A DNA stretch of 7,020 nt from UBA1443 sp964445745 (lineage in GTDB: Bacteria; Omnitrophota; Omnitrophia; Omnitrophales; Aquincolibacteriaceae): assembly GCA_964445745.1 (NCBI GenBank), contig CAYULU010000055.1:1-7020 (forward strand), read 5' to 3'. This document shows positions 6,446 through 7,020 of this stretch, in pieces. Below the pieces are notes generated by a model, which ran no database searches, was not told the DNA's origin, and saw only the letters and a program-made list of their open reading frames with translations. Made by a program: the position numbers and the translations under genes. Every line of letters starts with the position of its first letter. The first letter of the stretch is position 1.

Positions 6446-6457
6446 TTTAGACATCAC

Positions 6458-6970
6458 TCACACGCTGGGGATAGCTCCAACCTCACCAATTCGTTTTCTT
6501 CGCAATCGCTCTGAAATGATGTCATCAATGCTTCTTACCAGATCTTCGGTACGCTCGTCATTGAAGTTGTATGTGTTTACCTGGGTATTCTTGATGACAG
6601 AGTTTTCGTCCTTTACCAAACCTTTGATCTTCAAATACTGCTCATTCGCCTTGAGCCGGGTTAAGTGATCCGGGGACCTGTCCACCACTTCACCAGACAT
6701 ATTCCTGTGTTCCTTGACGGCCTCCATGCCTTCAGCAATCACCTTGACCGATTTCCTGTGTGGGACTACTTTCTCAAGAACAGAAATGTATCTTTGCCAT
6801 TCAGTTCTTACAATAGGGTCGTTCTTCATCCGGTCCTTAACGGCTTGTCGCGTAATCCCGCATTCCCTAGCAGCCTTAGCTTGATTACCCTTGTGCCGTT
6901 GTAAAGCCTCGACAAGCTCCACGGACCGTACTTTTTGAGGTCTGGTAGACCACTTTCTCTCGCTCCCCAT
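6458..6970 (-). CDS. helix-turn-helix protein resembling a phage terminase small subunit
   Basis: Phage small terminases bind the packaging site and recruit the large subunit. Numbering from ATG at 6970 (170 aa), residues 18-49 form a helix-turn-helix: ELVEALQRHKGNQAKAARECGITRQAVKDRM, with the GN-xx-KAA-xxxGITRxAV pattern common to terminase small subunits and Fis-like domains. The central part (about 78-118) has the EGMEAVKE ... PDHLTRLKANEQYLKIKGL pattern that I associate with the oligomerisation region of one small-terminase family. The C-terminus (140-161) is charged and helical, ending in an Arg/Lys cluster (RLRRKR). The ATG is preferred to a TTG at 6988 because an AAAGG lies five bases upstream of it. 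No large terminase follows; mod-res does. It may therefore be a lone copy in a prophage remnant or satellite, or a regulator built on the same fold. Confidence 0.75.
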   Translation of the reverse strand: MGSERKWSTRPQKVRSVELVEALQRHKGNQAKAARECGITRQAVKDRMKNDPIVRTEWQRYISVLEKVVPHRKSVKVIAEGMEAVKEHRNMSGEVVDRSPDHLTRLKANEQYLKIKGLVKDENSVIKNTQVNTYNFNDERTEDLVRSIDDIISERLRRKRIGEVGAIPSV

Positions 6971-7020
6971 TAGACCTTTATCCCCCAACCAATATCCGTC
7001 ATTCTTGGGTTAATTGCATA
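6970..7020 (-). CDS. possible 3' end of an upstream gene, cut by the window edge
   Basis: One minus frame is open from the window edge to a TAA at 6970-6972 and reads YAINPRMTDIGWGIKV. Its stop overlaps the ATG of the terminase-like gene as TAATG, a common arrangement of coupled genes, and both other frames are closed here. Sixteen codons are too few to recognise a family or rule out chance. Confidence 0.3.
   Translation of the reverse strand, partial: YAINPRMTDIGWGIKV

Larger units (their letters stand above)
5919..6457. other. 539-base intergenic region without a credible gene
   Basis: No open frame here has a good start, a ribosome binding site and plausible protein composition. From right to left it contains a tandem 10-bp repeat (6425-6445), a 15-bp dyad (6388-6402), a 7-bp inverted repeat (6339-6362), a TATAAT-type minus promoter (6316-6345), an A+T-rich patch (6267-6295) and nested inverted repeats over about 6003-6266. 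The last 75 bases before mod (5919-5995) show little structure. No clear terminator follows the terminase-like gene, so read-through into mod is possible. Confidence 0.7.

Noticed and set aside
1..7020. CRISPR array, tRNA genes or insertion sequence ends
   Set aside because: No regularly spaced repeats, no tRNA-like cloverleaf with its conserved arms and no transposase or flanking terminal inverted repeats were seen.

Overview
The window is bacterial, with moderate GC. Every convincing gene is on the minus strand, so it reads right to left. Nothing in it fixes the species. A terminase-small-subunit-like gene next to a restriction-modification operon and genes of unknown function suggests an accessory region such as a prophage remnant, satellite or defence island. 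I see no ribosomal, tRNA or core metabolic genes.

Layout in transcription order. (1) 7020-6970: possible last codons of an unseen upstream gene, whose TAA overlaps the next ATG by one base. (2) 6970-6458: a 170-aa helix-turn-helix protein resembling phage terminase small subunits. (3) 6457-5919: about 540 bases without a believable gene but full of structure. It holds a tandem 10-bp repeat, two dyads, a minus-strand promoter-like site with a perfect TATAAT, and about 300 bases of nested inverted repeats that look like a structured RNA or a long mod leader. (4) 5918-3945: a type III DNA methyltransferase (Mod), with the DPPY motif before FAGSG. (5) 3948-1459: its partner, an ATP-dependent type III restriction subunit (Res), with a DEAH-type helicase motor and a C-terminal nuclease-like region. 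The Res GTG start overlaps the Mod TGA stop. (6) 1458-1204: a gap with a strong bidirectional terminator. (7) 1203-259: a 314-aa protein of unknown function with a probable winged-helix core. (8) 241-62: a 59-aa charged helical protein with a strong ribosome binding site. (9) 26-1: a possible start of another gene running off the window.

Mod and Res together form an apparently intact type III restriction-modification system. Mod recognises and methylates the site. Mod-Res together translocate or slide using ATP and cut unmodified DNA. The terminator ends the mod-res transcript, so genes 7-9 look like a separate operon. They could be an undescribed accessory or defence module, but the sequence alone does not show a function. 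The most unusual part is the structured, probably non-coding region upstream of mod. It contains mutually exclusive stems and could be a regulatory leader, a stand-alone small RNA or a packaging-type DNA element.
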